NCBI GenBank assembly: GCA_946122785.1
Contig: CAMGYJ010000006.1
Span: 50,488,066 to 50,552,065 of the forward strand
Direction: 5' to 3'
DNA length: 64,000 nucleotides
Origin: Linum tenue
Lineage: Eukaryota > Streptophyta > Magnoliopsida > Malpighiales > Linaceae
The translations under genes were made by a program, and so were the position numbers. Shown here one piece after another: positions 1 to 11,019 of this stretch; positions within the stretch are counted from its first letter, which is position 1; every line of letters starts with the position of its first letter. The notes under the pieces are model-generated. The model saw only the letters and a program-made list of their open reading frames with translations. It did not search any database and was not told the DNA's origin.

Positions 1-422
1 GTCTGCAGCTCCTTCGTCAAATGGCGAATCTGAAGTTTGGAGCCAGAGGCATAGATGCGGACAAGAGCAGACCACGCATCATATGCAGTAAACTTGTTGT
101 TGACATTGGGGAGAACAGACTCGGAGAGGGAAAAATTGATCCAGGAAAGAACGTACTGATCACGTTCATACCAGACCAGATAAGCCGGGTTCGGACGACC
201 GTCGACAAGCTCAGGTGGAGCGGGTAGGGTGCCGTCGACATGACCCATAAGACGATGGCAACGGAGCAGCGGCGTGATCTGCGCATGCCATAAAAGATAG
301 TTGGTAGGAGTGAGTTTGATGGATAATTGGGGATTGGCAGGGAGAGCCAGCATGGTTGCTGGTAAAGAAGAGGAATCAATGGAGGCAGAGGTGGAAGAAA
401 CAGAGGAAGGCTCAGTCGCCAT
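1..422 (-). CDS. Ty1/copia gag N-terminus, cut by window edge
   Basis: An open frame of 140 codons starts at the ATG read from 422 and runs off position 1 with no stop. It is Ser/Thr-rich at the N-terminus and then shows a typical plant copia gag core: a KLTPTNYLLW segment at about residues 34-43, LMGHVDG, a WINFSLSESV block, and an AYDAWSALVRIYAS block near the edge. In the family this protein forms the cytoplasmic particle that packages element RNA. Upstream on the same strand are a tRNA-Met-type primer binding site and an LTR, so this is the first coding part of a retrotransposon whose pol lies outside the window. No break is seen in the visible part. Codon use and position support this frame over the overlapping ones. 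Confidence 0.85.
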   Translation of the reverse strand, partial: MATEPSSVSSTSASIDSSSLPATMLALPANPQLSIKLTPTNYLLWHAQITPLLRCHRLMGHVDGTLPAPPELVDGRPNPAYLVWYERDQYVLSWINFSLSESVLPNVNNKFTAYDAWSALVRIYASGSKLQIRHLTKELQ

Positions 423-494
423 TTGGAGGAGAATAAAAGAAAAACAGGGAAGAAGAAGAAGAAGAAAGAAAGGGAAGAATTCTCGTTAGAGTGT

Positions 495-509
495 GATGCT
501 CTGATACCA
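495..509 (-). other. copia primer binding site (initiator tRNA-Met type)
   Basis: Read on the minus strand this is TGGTATCAGAGCATC, the usual plant copia primer binding site complementary to the 3' end of initiator tRNA-Met. It lies directly inside the LTR and about 70 bases before the gag ATG, the expected order for a minus-strand element. Confidence 0.85.
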
Positions 510-510
510 T

Positions 511-685
511 AAACGAGCTCAAGACTTGAGTCTTTTCTTATTGACTGAATGCCTATTTAAAGTACAATGAGTTGCAGGAATAAAGGAACTGAAAGCAGTA
601 AACAAGGGACTATAACAACCCACTAACAGCTAGTCTAACAGCTAACAATCGTGGAGATAATTGTGGAACTGAATACACTTCATCA
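511..685 (-). repeat. 5' LTR of the left-edge copia element
   Basis: On the minus strand the sequence begins TGATGAAGTG (from 685) and ends just before the primer binding site. It has a TATA-like TTTAAATA read at about 550-558 and the TTAGCTGTTAG repeats common in short copia LTRs. The length would be about 175 bp. The outer end was chosen from the TG start. The inner end does not read a clean CA, so it may be off by a few bases. The partner LTR is outside the window. Confidence 0.6.
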
Positions 686-1432
686 GTATCTATCGGTGGG
701 AAGCACTCGAGGAGGTTTCGATCGACGATGACATACTAAGAATCAATGGCGGTACCTGGCATGGCGGCGGAGTTAGGAAATCCGGGAGCTAGCGATGGAG
801 CTTGCGTTCCCTGTTGCATGGAAACTCGGCAAACAAAGAAGGAAGCGAAGAGAAACTAGGAGAGAGCGGAAAGGAAGAGGAAGGCAGAGTCGGATGTAGA
901 ACTCGACGGCTTCAATGGTGATGCGGGCTGCCGTAACAGTACTGAAAGAGATTGGAATTGAGGTAAGATCCATGTTATGCTAAGCTGGTTGGTTGTTGGT
1001 TAATGTCGATGATGATTATTAATCATTAAGGAATTGACGATGGGTCAGACTTTCAGCACCCAAAACTACAAGATTTTGTGCGTGGAGCTAAATCACAATG
1101 GGTTAGAATTAGTAACTTAGTTATGGGGATCAAATAGGAGAATTGCATGACCTTGTTCGCTGTATTAACTAAACATGGGAGGAATTTGGATTTGACTGGA
1201 AGGGGTGAATTGAGATGTCTATGAACATGATGGAGGTTAAGGTTAGGTTACCTAAAGGCAATTGAGATGTCTATGAACACGATAAGCTTGGCAATTCGAA
1301 TAACTAAGGTGTATCATGGTGCGTGTGCTACAGGAAGGAGGCATGAAGAAGTATACGAAATTCATGGGGTATCCTCCTTAGTAAAGAAGGAGCTCGAGTT
1401 ACGTTAAGGTGAGAGTGTAAAGGGGGTAAATT
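686..1432. other. no recognisable gene
   Basis: No reading frame longer than about 66 codons and no protein I recognise. A minus-strand frame at 773-973 has no supporting context. Near 1205-1230 and 1259-1285 a short phrase (GAGATGTCTATGAACA) is repeated directly. The last part ends in a purine-rich AAAGGGGGTAAA tract that could be the polypurine tract of the LTR proposed to its right. Confidence 0.4.
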
Positions 1433-2396
1433 CTACGCCTTACGATATTTCAATTTTTGAGATTGACCACTATGTGATATACTTGCCTTTGTGTGTTTAT
1501 TTGATGCATGTGATTGCGTGTGATTTATGCTTCCAGTTGTACATATTATAATGCGTGTTTTATTTATATGTAAGTTGAAGTTTAAAAACACGCTTTCTTT
1601 TAAGGAGTACTTCACTTTTAAGAAGGTGAAACCGTTTTAAGAGTTTTTAGTCACTAGCATCAGTCCGTTGCCATTTGAGATTTTGAGATAGAGCAGCAGT
1701 TATGCTCTTAAGACTTTTTAGATGAGCAGCAGTTATGCTCTTGAGAATCGTGGAAAAAGAGTCTTCCACAATAAGTTTAAGTTTAAGGAAAGCTTGAATG
1801 GCTTCTCATACGTATGAGTTGGAAACTAGACTAGCTAGTGAGGGATCCCCGTGTCAGTCAAAATTTAAGTTGAGATTTGAGTTTTAATAATACACTTATA
1901 AGAGTTAAGATTTTTAATAGTGGAAGCACAAAACAACTTCTACTAAGTTAAGTAAAGTGATCAAGTATTAATAATATGTTAAACGTAAGGGCGTAGACTG
2001 ACCCCCACTCACTCACCAGTTTGAAGAGGACTAAGAGGAGTTAGAGAGCATCGAGTTCGAGACGAGCAGTTTGAGGGCAGCCAGCTAGAGGAGGGTAGTA
2101 CAAGTGTCACTGAGGATGTCTGGGCAAGGCTTTCAAGAAGCAGTAGCATTAGAGACTTTTTAGTTGTTTCAGTTTATGATTATAAGTATAGACTGGAGAT
2201 CATTTTGAGATTTTAAGATTTGAGTTTGCCCAAGTGTCAAGCTTTGTGTTTAAGTAATGACAGTTGTTTTCGGTATTTATTAAAGTTATTTATGAAATGT
2301 TTCCGCTATTTTTCTAAGTATTTTCAGTTCTTATTTTATTCATGGTTTATTAGGGGTATTTTGGTAAAACAAGTACACGGTCGGGTTAGGGTGTCT
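1433..2396 (+). repeat. probable decayed Ty3/gypsy-type LTR
   Basis: The segment follows a polypurine-like tract, has no coding potential, and resembles Tekay/Del-type LTRs in style: a CTACGCC start, a CCCACTCACTCACC block with GAGTTCGAGACGAGCAG downstream at about 2005-2075, and an end near 2396 reading GGTCGGGTTAGGGTGTCTCA. It ends abruptly where copia integrase homology starts, so it or a deletion truncates that copia element. A near-exact 19 bp direct repeat (GAGCAGCAGTTATGCTCTT) occurs at 1691 and 1724. The left boundary is a guess and no target-site duplication was found. Confidence 0.3.
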
Positions 2397-4440
2397 CATG
2401 CATGTTTGGGGTTGCCCAGCGGAGTAAGAATATATAATCCACATGAAAAGAAACTGGACTCAAGAACAATCAGTGGTTTCTCCATTGGTTATCCAGAAAA
2501 ATCTAAGGGGTATCGATTTTATTGTCTTACCCATATTACGAGAATTGTGGAAACTAGAAATGTTAGGTTCACTGAGAATGGTGAAGCTAGTGGGAGCTTA
2601 GAGCCACGCAATGTGGAAATTCAAGAAGTTAGAGTGCAAATATCTTTGCCTTTACCTTCTTCTCAAGTTGTTGCTCCTGCACATATTGAGCATGATAATG
2701 ATTTGCAAGAACAACAAATGAACGGTCAAGCACCACCTAATATTGTTATTGAGATGAACCTAACATAGATGAACCACAAGAAATCGCATTAAGAACCTCT
2801 ACAAGAAATCGAAGACCTGCAATTTCTGATGATTGTGAGGTTTATCTTCAAGAGTTAGAATCAAATTTAAGACTCGATCATGATCCAGTTTCATTTTCAC
2901 AAGCCATGAAAAGTGAGCATTTTGATAAATGGTTAGATGCCGCGAAAGAAGAGATGAAATCTATGGATAAAAATGAAGTTTGGGACCTTGTTGATTTGCC
3001 TTGAGGTTGTAAAAGAGTTGGTAATAGATGGATCTTCAAGACCAAACACGAATCTAATGGCAATTTCGAAAGATACAAGGCCAGACTTGTTGTCAAAGGT
3101 TTTACTCATAATAGTGGTGTTGACTATAAAGAGACATTTTCATCCGTCTCTAAGGAAGACTCCTTGAGGATTGTCATGGAAATGGTAGCTCATTATAATC
3201 TAGAGCTCCATCAGATGGATGTGAAAACCGCCATTCTGAATGTGAATTTAGATGAAGCAGTCTATATGGATCAACCTGAGGGTTTTGTGGTTGAGGGAAA
3301 GGAACATATGGTGTGTAAATTAAAAACGTCAATAAACGGACTTAAACAAACTTCCCGACAATGGTATATTACGTTCAATGATACCATCACATCTTTTGGA
3401 TTTAAGGAAAATATCGTCGATCGATGTATATATCTGAAGATCAGTGGGAGTAAGTTTATAATTTTTGTTCTGTATGTTGATGATATCTTGCTTGCTACTA
3501 ATGATCTTGGTTTATTACATGAAACCAAGGAGTTTCTCTCTAAGAACTTTGAAATGAAGGATTTGGGTGAGGCATCCTATGTGATTGGAATAGTATTATT
3601 TCGTGATAGATCATAAGGAATGTTAGGATTGTCTTAGAAATCATACATTAACCGGATCCTAGAGAGATACAACATGGTTGAATACTCTGCAAATGTTATT
3701 CGAATTCAGAAGTGAGATAAATTTAGTCTCAAACAATGTCCAAATAATGAATTGGAACGGAAGCAAATGGAACAAATTCCTTATGAATCTATTGTTGGAA
3801 GTTTGAATTATGCACAAACTTGTACCAGACCAGACATCAGTTTTGCTGTCGAAATGCTGGGCAGGTATCAAAGTAATCCAGGAGTATATCATTGGAAAGC
3901 TGCAAAGAAGGTACTAAGGTATTTGCAAGGAACAAAAGATTACATGCTCACCTTTAGGAGATCTGATCACCTTGAGGTGATTGGATATTCATATTCAGAT
4001 TATGTTGGATGTGTAGACACCAGAAGTCTACTTTTAGCTATTTGTTCCTTCTAGCCGGAGGGGCAATTTCATGGAGGAGGACGAAGCAGTCCGTTATTGC
4101 CACATCCACTATGGAAGCTGAATTCATAGCTTGTTATGAAGCTACGAATCATGGTTTTTGGCTGCAAAATTTTATTTCTGGACTTGAAATCGTTGACATT
4201 ATCGCCAAGCCGCTGAAAATTTATTGTGATAATTCTGCAGCAGTATTCTTCTCTAAGAATGACAAGTATTCGAAGGGTGCTAAGCATATGGAGGTGAAAT
4301 ACTTTGTCGTTAAGGAAGAATTTTAGAAACAAAGGGCGTCGATCGAGCATATTAGCACACAACTTATGATTGCAGATCCATTAACAAAAGGATTGCCTCT
4401 TAAGACATTTACTGAACATGTCGAAGGATGGGGATTATAG
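2392..4440 (+). pseudogene. Ty1/copia pol remnant: integrase end, RT, RNase H
   Basis: A decayed polyprotein that would reverse-transcribe and integrate element RNA. Homology begins inside the integrase C-terminal part (LMHVWGCPA, then after a one-base loss VRIYNPHEKKLD and KSKGYRFYC). Reverse transcriptase follows from about 2930: an internal TGA at about 3003 after the LVDLP motif, then LHQMDVKTAILN, QPEGFVV, SINGLKQTSRQWY and the catalytic YVDDILLA at about 3475. RNase H pieces lie at 3752-4326 in shifted frames (STMEAEFIACYEA, YCDNSAAVFF), and ADPLTKGLP leads to the final stop at 4438-4440. At least one nonsense codon and several frameshifts make it inactive. Gag, protease and the first half of integrase are absent. 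Confidence 0.9.
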
Positions 4441-4493
4441 GACCTCATGACTAAAGTTATTTTATGTTTCATGGATTAACACTTCAAGCTCAT

Positions 4494-5095
4494 TAGACCT
4501 GACAAATTACAAGCCGACCTGAAACCGCCCGAAAACTAGAAATTTTTGTAACCCAAAATCCGAATCATCCGAACCCGTTAACCCGTTATTTTTTGGGTCG
4601 GGTTGGGTGAGTTAGCGGGTCGACCCGTTAGACCCGTTCCATTTAATATATTACTCCCAAAATATAAAGCATTCATAAATTAGTGAGATGCTTAAAAAAA
4701 CACAAGGATTTGAATGACATGTTTGGAGTTTAAGGATAATCAAATATCATGTGTTTCTTGTAGTAGTATTACTCACTCTTGTGATTGTTTTTTGAAGATT
4801 TGCGCAATTTATATTTCATTTCATTAGCGTGGGAGGATTTGAAAATATGTTAATTGACATGTGTTAGGTAAACTATTGTCATGCATATGTGAAAACTTGT
4901 GTTCTTTAAGAAAATATGAAGCATGTTTGATATTGTTTCTGAGAACGCTCATAACCCGAAATGATCTGTAACCCGACCCGAAACCGAATGGGTTGGGTCA
5001 ATATTTGACCCGAAATAAGCCCATCACACATGACCCGACCCGTAACCGAGGTTCCCAATCTGAAATTACCCAACCCGACCCGATTGCTAGGTCTA
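4494..5095. mobile_element. non-autonomous hAT element, 602 bp, in copia 3' UTR
   Basis: Exact 8 bp target-site duplications AAGCTCAT flank it (4486-4493 and 5096-5103). The inverted ends start TAGACCTG and TAGACCTA. The subterminal regions hold many copies of ACCCG/GGGTT motifs such as ACCCGACCCG and GGGTCGGGTTGGG, which probably act as transposase binding sites. There is no transposase; the AT-rich core is non-coding. The 8 bp duplication and TAG...CTA ends assign it to hAT. It moved in by an outside transposase after the copia element had inserted. Confidence 0.9.
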
Positions 5096-5103
5096 AAGCT
5101 CAT

Positions 5104-5450
5104 TAATTTTGTTTCTGAAATAAAGTTATGAATCTTGTCTTATTTATTATGATCGGTATACATTATGTGAACAGAACAAGATTTTTGTCTTTAGGGAAGA
5201 CATTGTTATTGGACCATTTTGACTACCTTGTAATGTGTCATATTGAGCATGAGACTGGTTTTGTGGTATATGGAAGGGAATATGTCGATAAATTGATATA
5301 CAACCGCCATGATCCTAATCTAGCTTTCATACATGATTGTGACTTTATTGTTAACCAAATATTATGATAGATTTATCTTATGATGTGCACACTAATGTTT
5401 ATTATTAGGCCATGTGATATATATAATGACACATGGGCCAAGTGGGAGAA
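5104..5450 (+). other. copia 3' untranslated region with polypurine tract
   Basis: Non-coding continuation of the copia element between its pol stop and its LTR; a 79-codon frame at 5128-5367 has no recognisable domain. It ends in CAAGTGGGAGAA at 5439-5450, the polypurine tract type that primes plus-strand DNA synthesis in plant copia elements. Confidence 0.6.
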
Positions 5451-5800
5451 TGTAAGCCTATTCCCGTAGGTCACAGGGGAATAATTGTGGCCCAAGTGTA
5501 ATTATCACTTAATGGTTTAATATATAAGGTAAATCATATATTGGTTATGTTAATGAAAGGTAAATTTCTAATATACCCTGATGGTAGGTCTATATAAAGA
5601 AGTGCTAGGATTGGTCCTCACTCAACTCATTACGTAGAATTTCTTAGTCATCACAGAAATCTATAAACCTAAAACCTAAAGGGGTCAAGATTGAGAAACT
5701 CAATTCTGGTGATTACTACTCTTGCCACCACCGCCGCTCTCTTCATGGATCGAGGTAAGCTTTATTGATCTATTATCGATTTATGAAATCATCTAATTCT
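5451..5800 (+). repeat. 3' LTR of the plus-strand copia element
   Basis: It begins TGTAAGCC immediately after the polypurine tract and contains a strong TATA box, TATATAAA at 5591-5598. The right end is uncertain (between about 5770 and 5815), because the 5' partner LTR was lost with the left half of the element and no duplication could be matched. Confidence 0.6.
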
Positions 5801-5814
5801 AAGATCATCCTATT

Positions 5815-6369
5815 ATGATAATGAAGAGTTTGTCAACAAGAAAACATGATGATAAAATTATGACCGTTGTCGAGTGCATCAGGGAGCTTCTGATGGGATG
5901 TGCCGATCATTATTCTGAATCAGATATAGAGATTGCTATGTACGATTTTAATAAAGCCGCGAGTCTATACCAATCAGGTAAACAAAAGTCTCAAGTATAT
6001 CATTGTTTTTCCCTTTTCTGTTTTCTCTCTTAATAATTCGATTGGAGGCTGCTGCAGCCCTCCCTGAATAACTTTGCTCATCTTTCATTTTAAATAATTC
6101 TCTGGTTTTGATTGTGCGTAGGTTGGTTTCGTGATCTGAATGACTTGAAGAATAAGTACATAGAAGGTGGCATGGACGCTCTTTTCCCATCAGAAAAAAG
6201 ATTTTGAAGATGAGGTTGCCGGGGAAGGCTTCTAACTTACTGTATGTAGATTCACCTGATAGAAAAGACATTGAATTCCTAGGGCCTCCGGATGTTTCCA
6301 GACATATCTGCGCAAGAGAAGATTTTTTTTCCGACACTTTTCCTACTATTTTTAAGCTAAGTAGTGATT
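5815..6369 (+). pseudogene. unrecognised two-exon gene fragment
   Basis: Exon 1 (5815-5977) and exon 2 (6122-6369) join in frame across a clean intron (CAATCAG|gtaaac ... gcgtag|GTTGG), giving a continuous charged protein in which QSG is followed by WFRDLNDLKNKYIEGG. Near 6200 a frame change at an A/T run separates MDALFPSEK from a second long frame (KMRLPGKASNLLYVDSPD... to a stop at 6367-6369). I do not recognise the family and assign no function. The splice signals and amino-acid composition suggest a real gene or a captured exon pair rather than noise. The 5' part may have been cut off by the adjacent copia LTR. Confidence 0.35.
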
Positions 6370-6551
6370 GATTATCGATTATTTAATCATTGAACCAAGA
6401 GGGTAAGTGGAGAATTTTGGAGGAAAGCATATAACATGTTTGGTGATCTCTGGAGAATTTTGGAGGAAAACAGCTTATATGACTGCTAAACTTAGCATTG
6501 ATTGCCGACCATGATGAATGATTTAACCTTGTGTGCAAAGATCTTATATGA

Positions 6552-6751
6552 TTTTTTTTTTTTTTTACAAGAAGCTGCGTATATTGCACTTCATAAGTGA
6601 GTACAAAGTTTAGGGTAAAACCCATGGAAAGATAAAGTAGAAATCAAAAGGGAAAAAGAAAGCCCACAAACAAAGCCCTTACTGGCCTTACAAATGTTTC
6701 AAAAAGAAACCGAGAATGAAGCCCAAAACCCAGAGCCCGCACAGTGAGCCC
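6552..6751 (-). repeat. possible LINE-like 3' end (outer left part)
   Basis: Read on the minus strand this sequence ends in a run of about 15 A (plus-strand T run at 6550-6565), preceded by GCAGCTTCTTGTA, which resembles LINE tails. It is continuous with 15003-15246 once the LTR element between them and one AAATT are removed. No terminal duplication was found, so the assignment is tentative. Confidence 0.3.
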
Positions 6752-6756
6752 AAATT

Positions 6757-7482
6757 TGTTGTGGAAAATTGTTCACGTATACTATTTTCTTGCAACACAA
6801 GCAAACACATAAGATCAAGAAAAAACATGCAAAGACACATGCAAGCGTCCTAGCCGATAGAATTCACTATCTCTCCTTAAAGAATCTTATTCTCCTCTAG
6901 TACCCAAGGTTATGGAATGATTCCTCCCAGGATAGAAAGGACGTACCTTTTCCGGTGTAGCGGTACCTCAAACCCCGGAAACCATCGAACGCAGCAAACC
7001 GGCGAGAACCACACTTGACTCTATTTTTCTCTTTGAAAAGAATGCAGAAAACTAGTTTTGGATTTTGGCAGAAATTTGGTATCGGAAAAATCCATGTATC
7101 TCGTAGTTAAAATTAGAGGGGATATGGTGCTAATTATAGAAAATGAAGGGGTGCATTGAAGGGAGGCAACTCTTCATATGGGTGGTTACACCCCAACCAA
7201 CGCATTGGTTCATTTTAAAATAATGAATTATTGCATCGGTTCGGTCCATGGTAGTTGGACCGGTTTGGTTATTCCAACCGCCTCATCGGTTCGGTTCGAT
7301 TTGGGTCAACTTGGTTTGGTTCATTTGGTCACACAAACCAATTTAACCAATTAACCTCATATTACATCAAATCGATCGAATTCGAGGTCATGCCTTCCCA
7401 CATCTCACCAACATGGTACTTCAAGAGACTCTCTTGAAACTTTCCCCTTTTATTTCCATTCACACCACTAAAAATCCCAACA
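6757..7482 (-). repeat. 3' LTR of the LARD-like element
   Basis: Nearly identical to 14274-14997. It carries GGTTCGGTTCG / TTTGGTT repeats in its U3 region (about 7230-7350), and its TATA box is changed to CTATAATTAGC, unlike the right-hand copy. It is the downstream LTR in element orientation. Confidence 0.9.
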
Positions 7483-10310
7483 ATCCCCCACATGAATGGA
7501 GAATGCAAGTTTTGAAAACTATGTAAAAATAGTGTGACTCTCAACTAAGAATTAGTTGCATCTGGATAGGTGGGTTTCCCTTTGAACCTTCCATAGTGAA
7601 CATATATCGAGTATACTCACCAATCAGTAGATATGATATCTTTGAACCGTCGGTTTTTCTTGCATACTAAGACAACATATGTCACACAACTAACTCTTAT
7701 CCGTTCACTGGTTCTCATTGTTGTGTTCGCTTTAGCCATGAACACCGCCTGGTCTCCTGAGTGCTTAGAGAACTGACCTTCTTTTATTCTCCTTGAAGCG
7801 GCTCCACTTCACACTCACATAGGTGATTTCTAAACGTGTATTCCGAAAATACACTATTTGATCACATCATGTGTCAAACTTAGAAACCATTAAAAACCTT
7901 CTATCTTTAGGTTTACCCTTATAGTTGGACATTGTCTCATCATGAGAATGGACTTTGAATAATTTGACAATGTCGGACCATCATTCACAACTTTGTTTTC
8001 TCCTTGAACCTAGAGGTTGGGTCTGCCAATCCTGCTTAGGTAGAGTTACCGCCATGATGATTTGTCCTAGGCCACGAGTCCATTCCCTTCGATGCTTTAA
8101 ATAATTTCTAGGTGGGCCCCTCATTTGTTATCACTTGATCTACATGATCAACTTAGATAACTTCGCTAGAAATTGACCTTAGTGTTATGTTTCCATTATC
8201 AATGACGAGTTTTTTTTCACATAACACTTCTAGCCCTTGCAAAAACAATTTTGTGCACAAGTGCGTTTTATTAACGCCAGTCTTTGCGGGCCAGACTATT
8301 CAACTTCACCAGTTTTAGAGTTTAACTTGGACGTTTTCCAAGATACTGCTCCTCGTTAACCATAAATGTCTATCCATTAATGGACTATGGCTTTTGGTTC
8401 ACCCAGTGAGTTCCTTTGGGTAAAATACACCAAAGACTCGTCTCTTTTGATTCACTACACATCATGTGTGTTTGCCTTGATTTTATTGCCTTGCAATAAT
8501 CATAACACATGCCAACGGTGTTGAAGTCTCTCTACTTCATTAACCTTAGAGTACTTGAGTTTCACAAGTATCTCTTCAAATGTAGTGACATCTATGACTT
8601 AACTTAGGGTTTACGTAAAACTCCTAAGTATTCACATCAATTCACTTTGGAATCACCCAAGCGACATTCCACATCACTTCTCCCCAATTTATCCCCCACA
8701 TTTCAAATATTTTGCCATAGTTGTTGAAACCAACGTTTCCGGTTTGAAGAATGTTGTTCATATACATTCATGTATATGGTCAAAATCATCTCTTTGGGAA
8801 GAGTGGATCAACATCAATAAATATTCTAGCTCTCTGACAAAACGTCAATATATGCTAGAGTTTACTCATAAGTTATACCCTTGGACTGGGTTAACTCCAC
8901 AAGGTTTAAGGACTCTCACTTTCTCATTGGACACCTTCATACTTTCAAGTATGACTTCGCTTACCTTTCCACTTTTGTCTAATGGATAGGTTTGCGTCCC
9001 ATTGTAGGGTCTTAAGATAGTAGCCGAACCAATGGCTAGCTCTTCTCCCCCACAATTCTACTCTTTGCCAAACATCATGGAATAATCCCATTTATTTCCC
9101 TGGTTTTACTTATTGAACTTGCCAACCACTATATGTATCTAATTATTTACCAATGGTATGATCTCACTCGATTAGCATACCACAAACAATTCAGATTTTA
9201 TTAGAAAAATCATCTAATTAGTTACCAATGGTATTGATCAAGGCAACTTGAGACGTCATAAGTAATTCAGATGCATTCCAGTAATGGAAATCCCATCTAA
9301 TTACTTTCCAATGACATTTCATATATGTAACATGATATATCACAAGTAATTCAAACGAATTTCTAATTCAATTGTCTAATTACTTTCCAATGTTATAAAC
9401 TTCATAAATATTCCACAAGTAATCCAGTCTTTAAGTTCAATCAGATCATCTCAATTGAGCTCTCATTCCAAATTGTTTTCCAATGATATACATCTATATA
9501 TACCATAAACAATTCTGGCAATTAGCTCCACGTTGATAATCATAGTCAAATTGTTTTCCAATGGCATAGTGTACTTATACTATAAGCAATTCTGACCTAA
9601 TGCTTATCTTGATGACGACCATCATTTGGCAAGCTTATTAAATCCATATAAGGATCAATCACAGCTTCATTTTCCTTGCCCTCATGGCATAGGAAACATC
9701 AAGTCCTAAACCACATACATGATAAACAAATTATTATGTCATCACAAGCATCTTAGGAATTAGAATTCCTTATCGCTTATGACTTACTCGTAATGCAATC
9801 CTTTAAACGTGCATTAACCAAATTTCATCTCCAACACATTGGAGGTATACTCTTTCATAACTATGTTCAACTTACTTTGAACATAACCTATGCAAACATT
9901 CTGGCTTAGATAGATTTGACACAGAAGTCCCCACTAGCATCGCGACATAGGTTTTATACACCTATGATTGTTCATAGTTTCCCACTAGATAGTTTATTAC
10001 TATCCAAACCACTTTTACTTAGAGTCCATGAAGGACTATCATAAGTACTTCCATCCTCTCATGCATCACCTTGAACGAAAAAGTGTCCAAATTAAATTGG
10101 CACATTTATCATTCATCCATGCCACATAAATGAAATGGACCAATGCAATAAAAGCATTAAAACTTTGTGGTTAATTTTGGAACCTAACAAACTCGTAAGG
10201 TTTTATCCAACTAATTTTCCAATTGGGAGATAAGAACATTTGTCCTTTATTCATCATGTAAATACACGATTTACATAGGTACAAACATACTAATATCATA
10301 TGTATATATA
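7483..10310 (-). other. long non-coding interior of the LARD-like element
   Basis: About 2.8 kb with no frame over 81 codons and no detectable protein domain on either strand. Just inside the LTR lies the polypurine tract (minus strand ATGTGGGGGAT, 7483-7493). A degenerate tandem array occupies about 9138-9610. The sequence could serve packaging or dimerisation of the RNA, as proposed for other large non-coding derivatives, but nothing here proves that. Confidence 0.6.
9138..9610. repeat. degenerate tandem array inside the LARD-like element
   Basis: About six diverged units of roughly 70-95 bp. Each contains a CTAATTACTTTCCAATG-like half and a CACAAGTAATTCA-like half separated by AT-rich filler. 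The TTCCAATG and (A)CAATTC cores recur at regular spacing and give each unit a weak stem between its halves (AATTAC against GTAATT). Confidence 0.6.
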
Positions 10311-10879
10311 CACACTGTCGCAACCGCCCCTTCGGAATCGGGATCGCTCGCGAATTTGCTCGGAATTGTACAGATTTGGGTTCGGGAGTACGGTTACGTG
10401 TGGAGAAGTGTATTCACATCCCACAACGCCCAAAAATTGGTACTACTTAAATCGATAAGTTTTAAAGGTTGGGTGTTTAAATTGTTAATGATTTAACTTA
10501 AAGTCCTATTGGACTAGTTAAGATAATTTGAATTTCGTATACTATTGGTACACGATGAGATTTTACGTCTATTGACATATATCTCGAAAAATGAGAAGTT
10601 ATGGTTAGTTGGAATCAATTGATTAATGATTATGAAAACATTCCACCATAAAAAATTATTATGCACTATTAACCCTGATTTTATTTTATTGGATCTTTAG
10701 GAAAAAAATATATATAAATGCATAATGACGTAGTGAAAAAGATATTTGAAGATTTTGATGTATGAAAATAATGACAATCTAACTATATCAAAATTTCTAA
10801 TACGTTTAATTAATTACATATTAAGCATGATAAGGAATAAAACTAGACGAGGGGCCTAAAAGGTTCAAGAATTGTGATG

Positions 10880-10944
10880 TAGCTCAGTGGTTTGTTCTGG
10901 CGAGTAGCGGCGAGGAATGACGTGAAGGTCGTCGGTTCGAAACC
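10880..10944 (+). promoter_or_regulatory. tRNA-like A and B boxes within the solo LTR
   Basis: TAGCTCAGTGG at 10880-10890 resembles a pol III A box, and GGTTCGAAACC at 10934-10944 matches the B-box consensus, with 43 bases between them. The cloverleaf is not complete, so this is a tRNA-derived or SINE-like remnant rather than a tRNA gene. Confidence 0.4.
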
Positions 10945-11012
10945 AAAAACGTTCATTTTTTACGATTTAAGGCATGGAGGGGTAGATCCGTCATTTAGGT
11001 TGAGGCCAGAGG

Positions 11013-11019
11013 TATATAA
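11013..11019 (+). promoter_or_regulatory. TATA box of the Tat-like solo LTR
   Basis: TATATAA, followed by a pyrimidine-rich stretch of CTCTCT repeats about 60-130 bases downstream, as in the R/U5 part of long plant LTRs. It sets the likely orientation of the solo LTR. Confidence 0.5.

Noticed and set aside
773..973. 66-codon minus-strand frame as a small host gene
   Set aside because: Hydrophobic and Ser-rich but with no homology I recognise, no introns and no promoter or neighbour support.
10870..10950. A functional tRNA gene
   Set aside because: A and B boxes are present but acceptor and T stems do not pair, so only a tRNA-like remnant is claimed.
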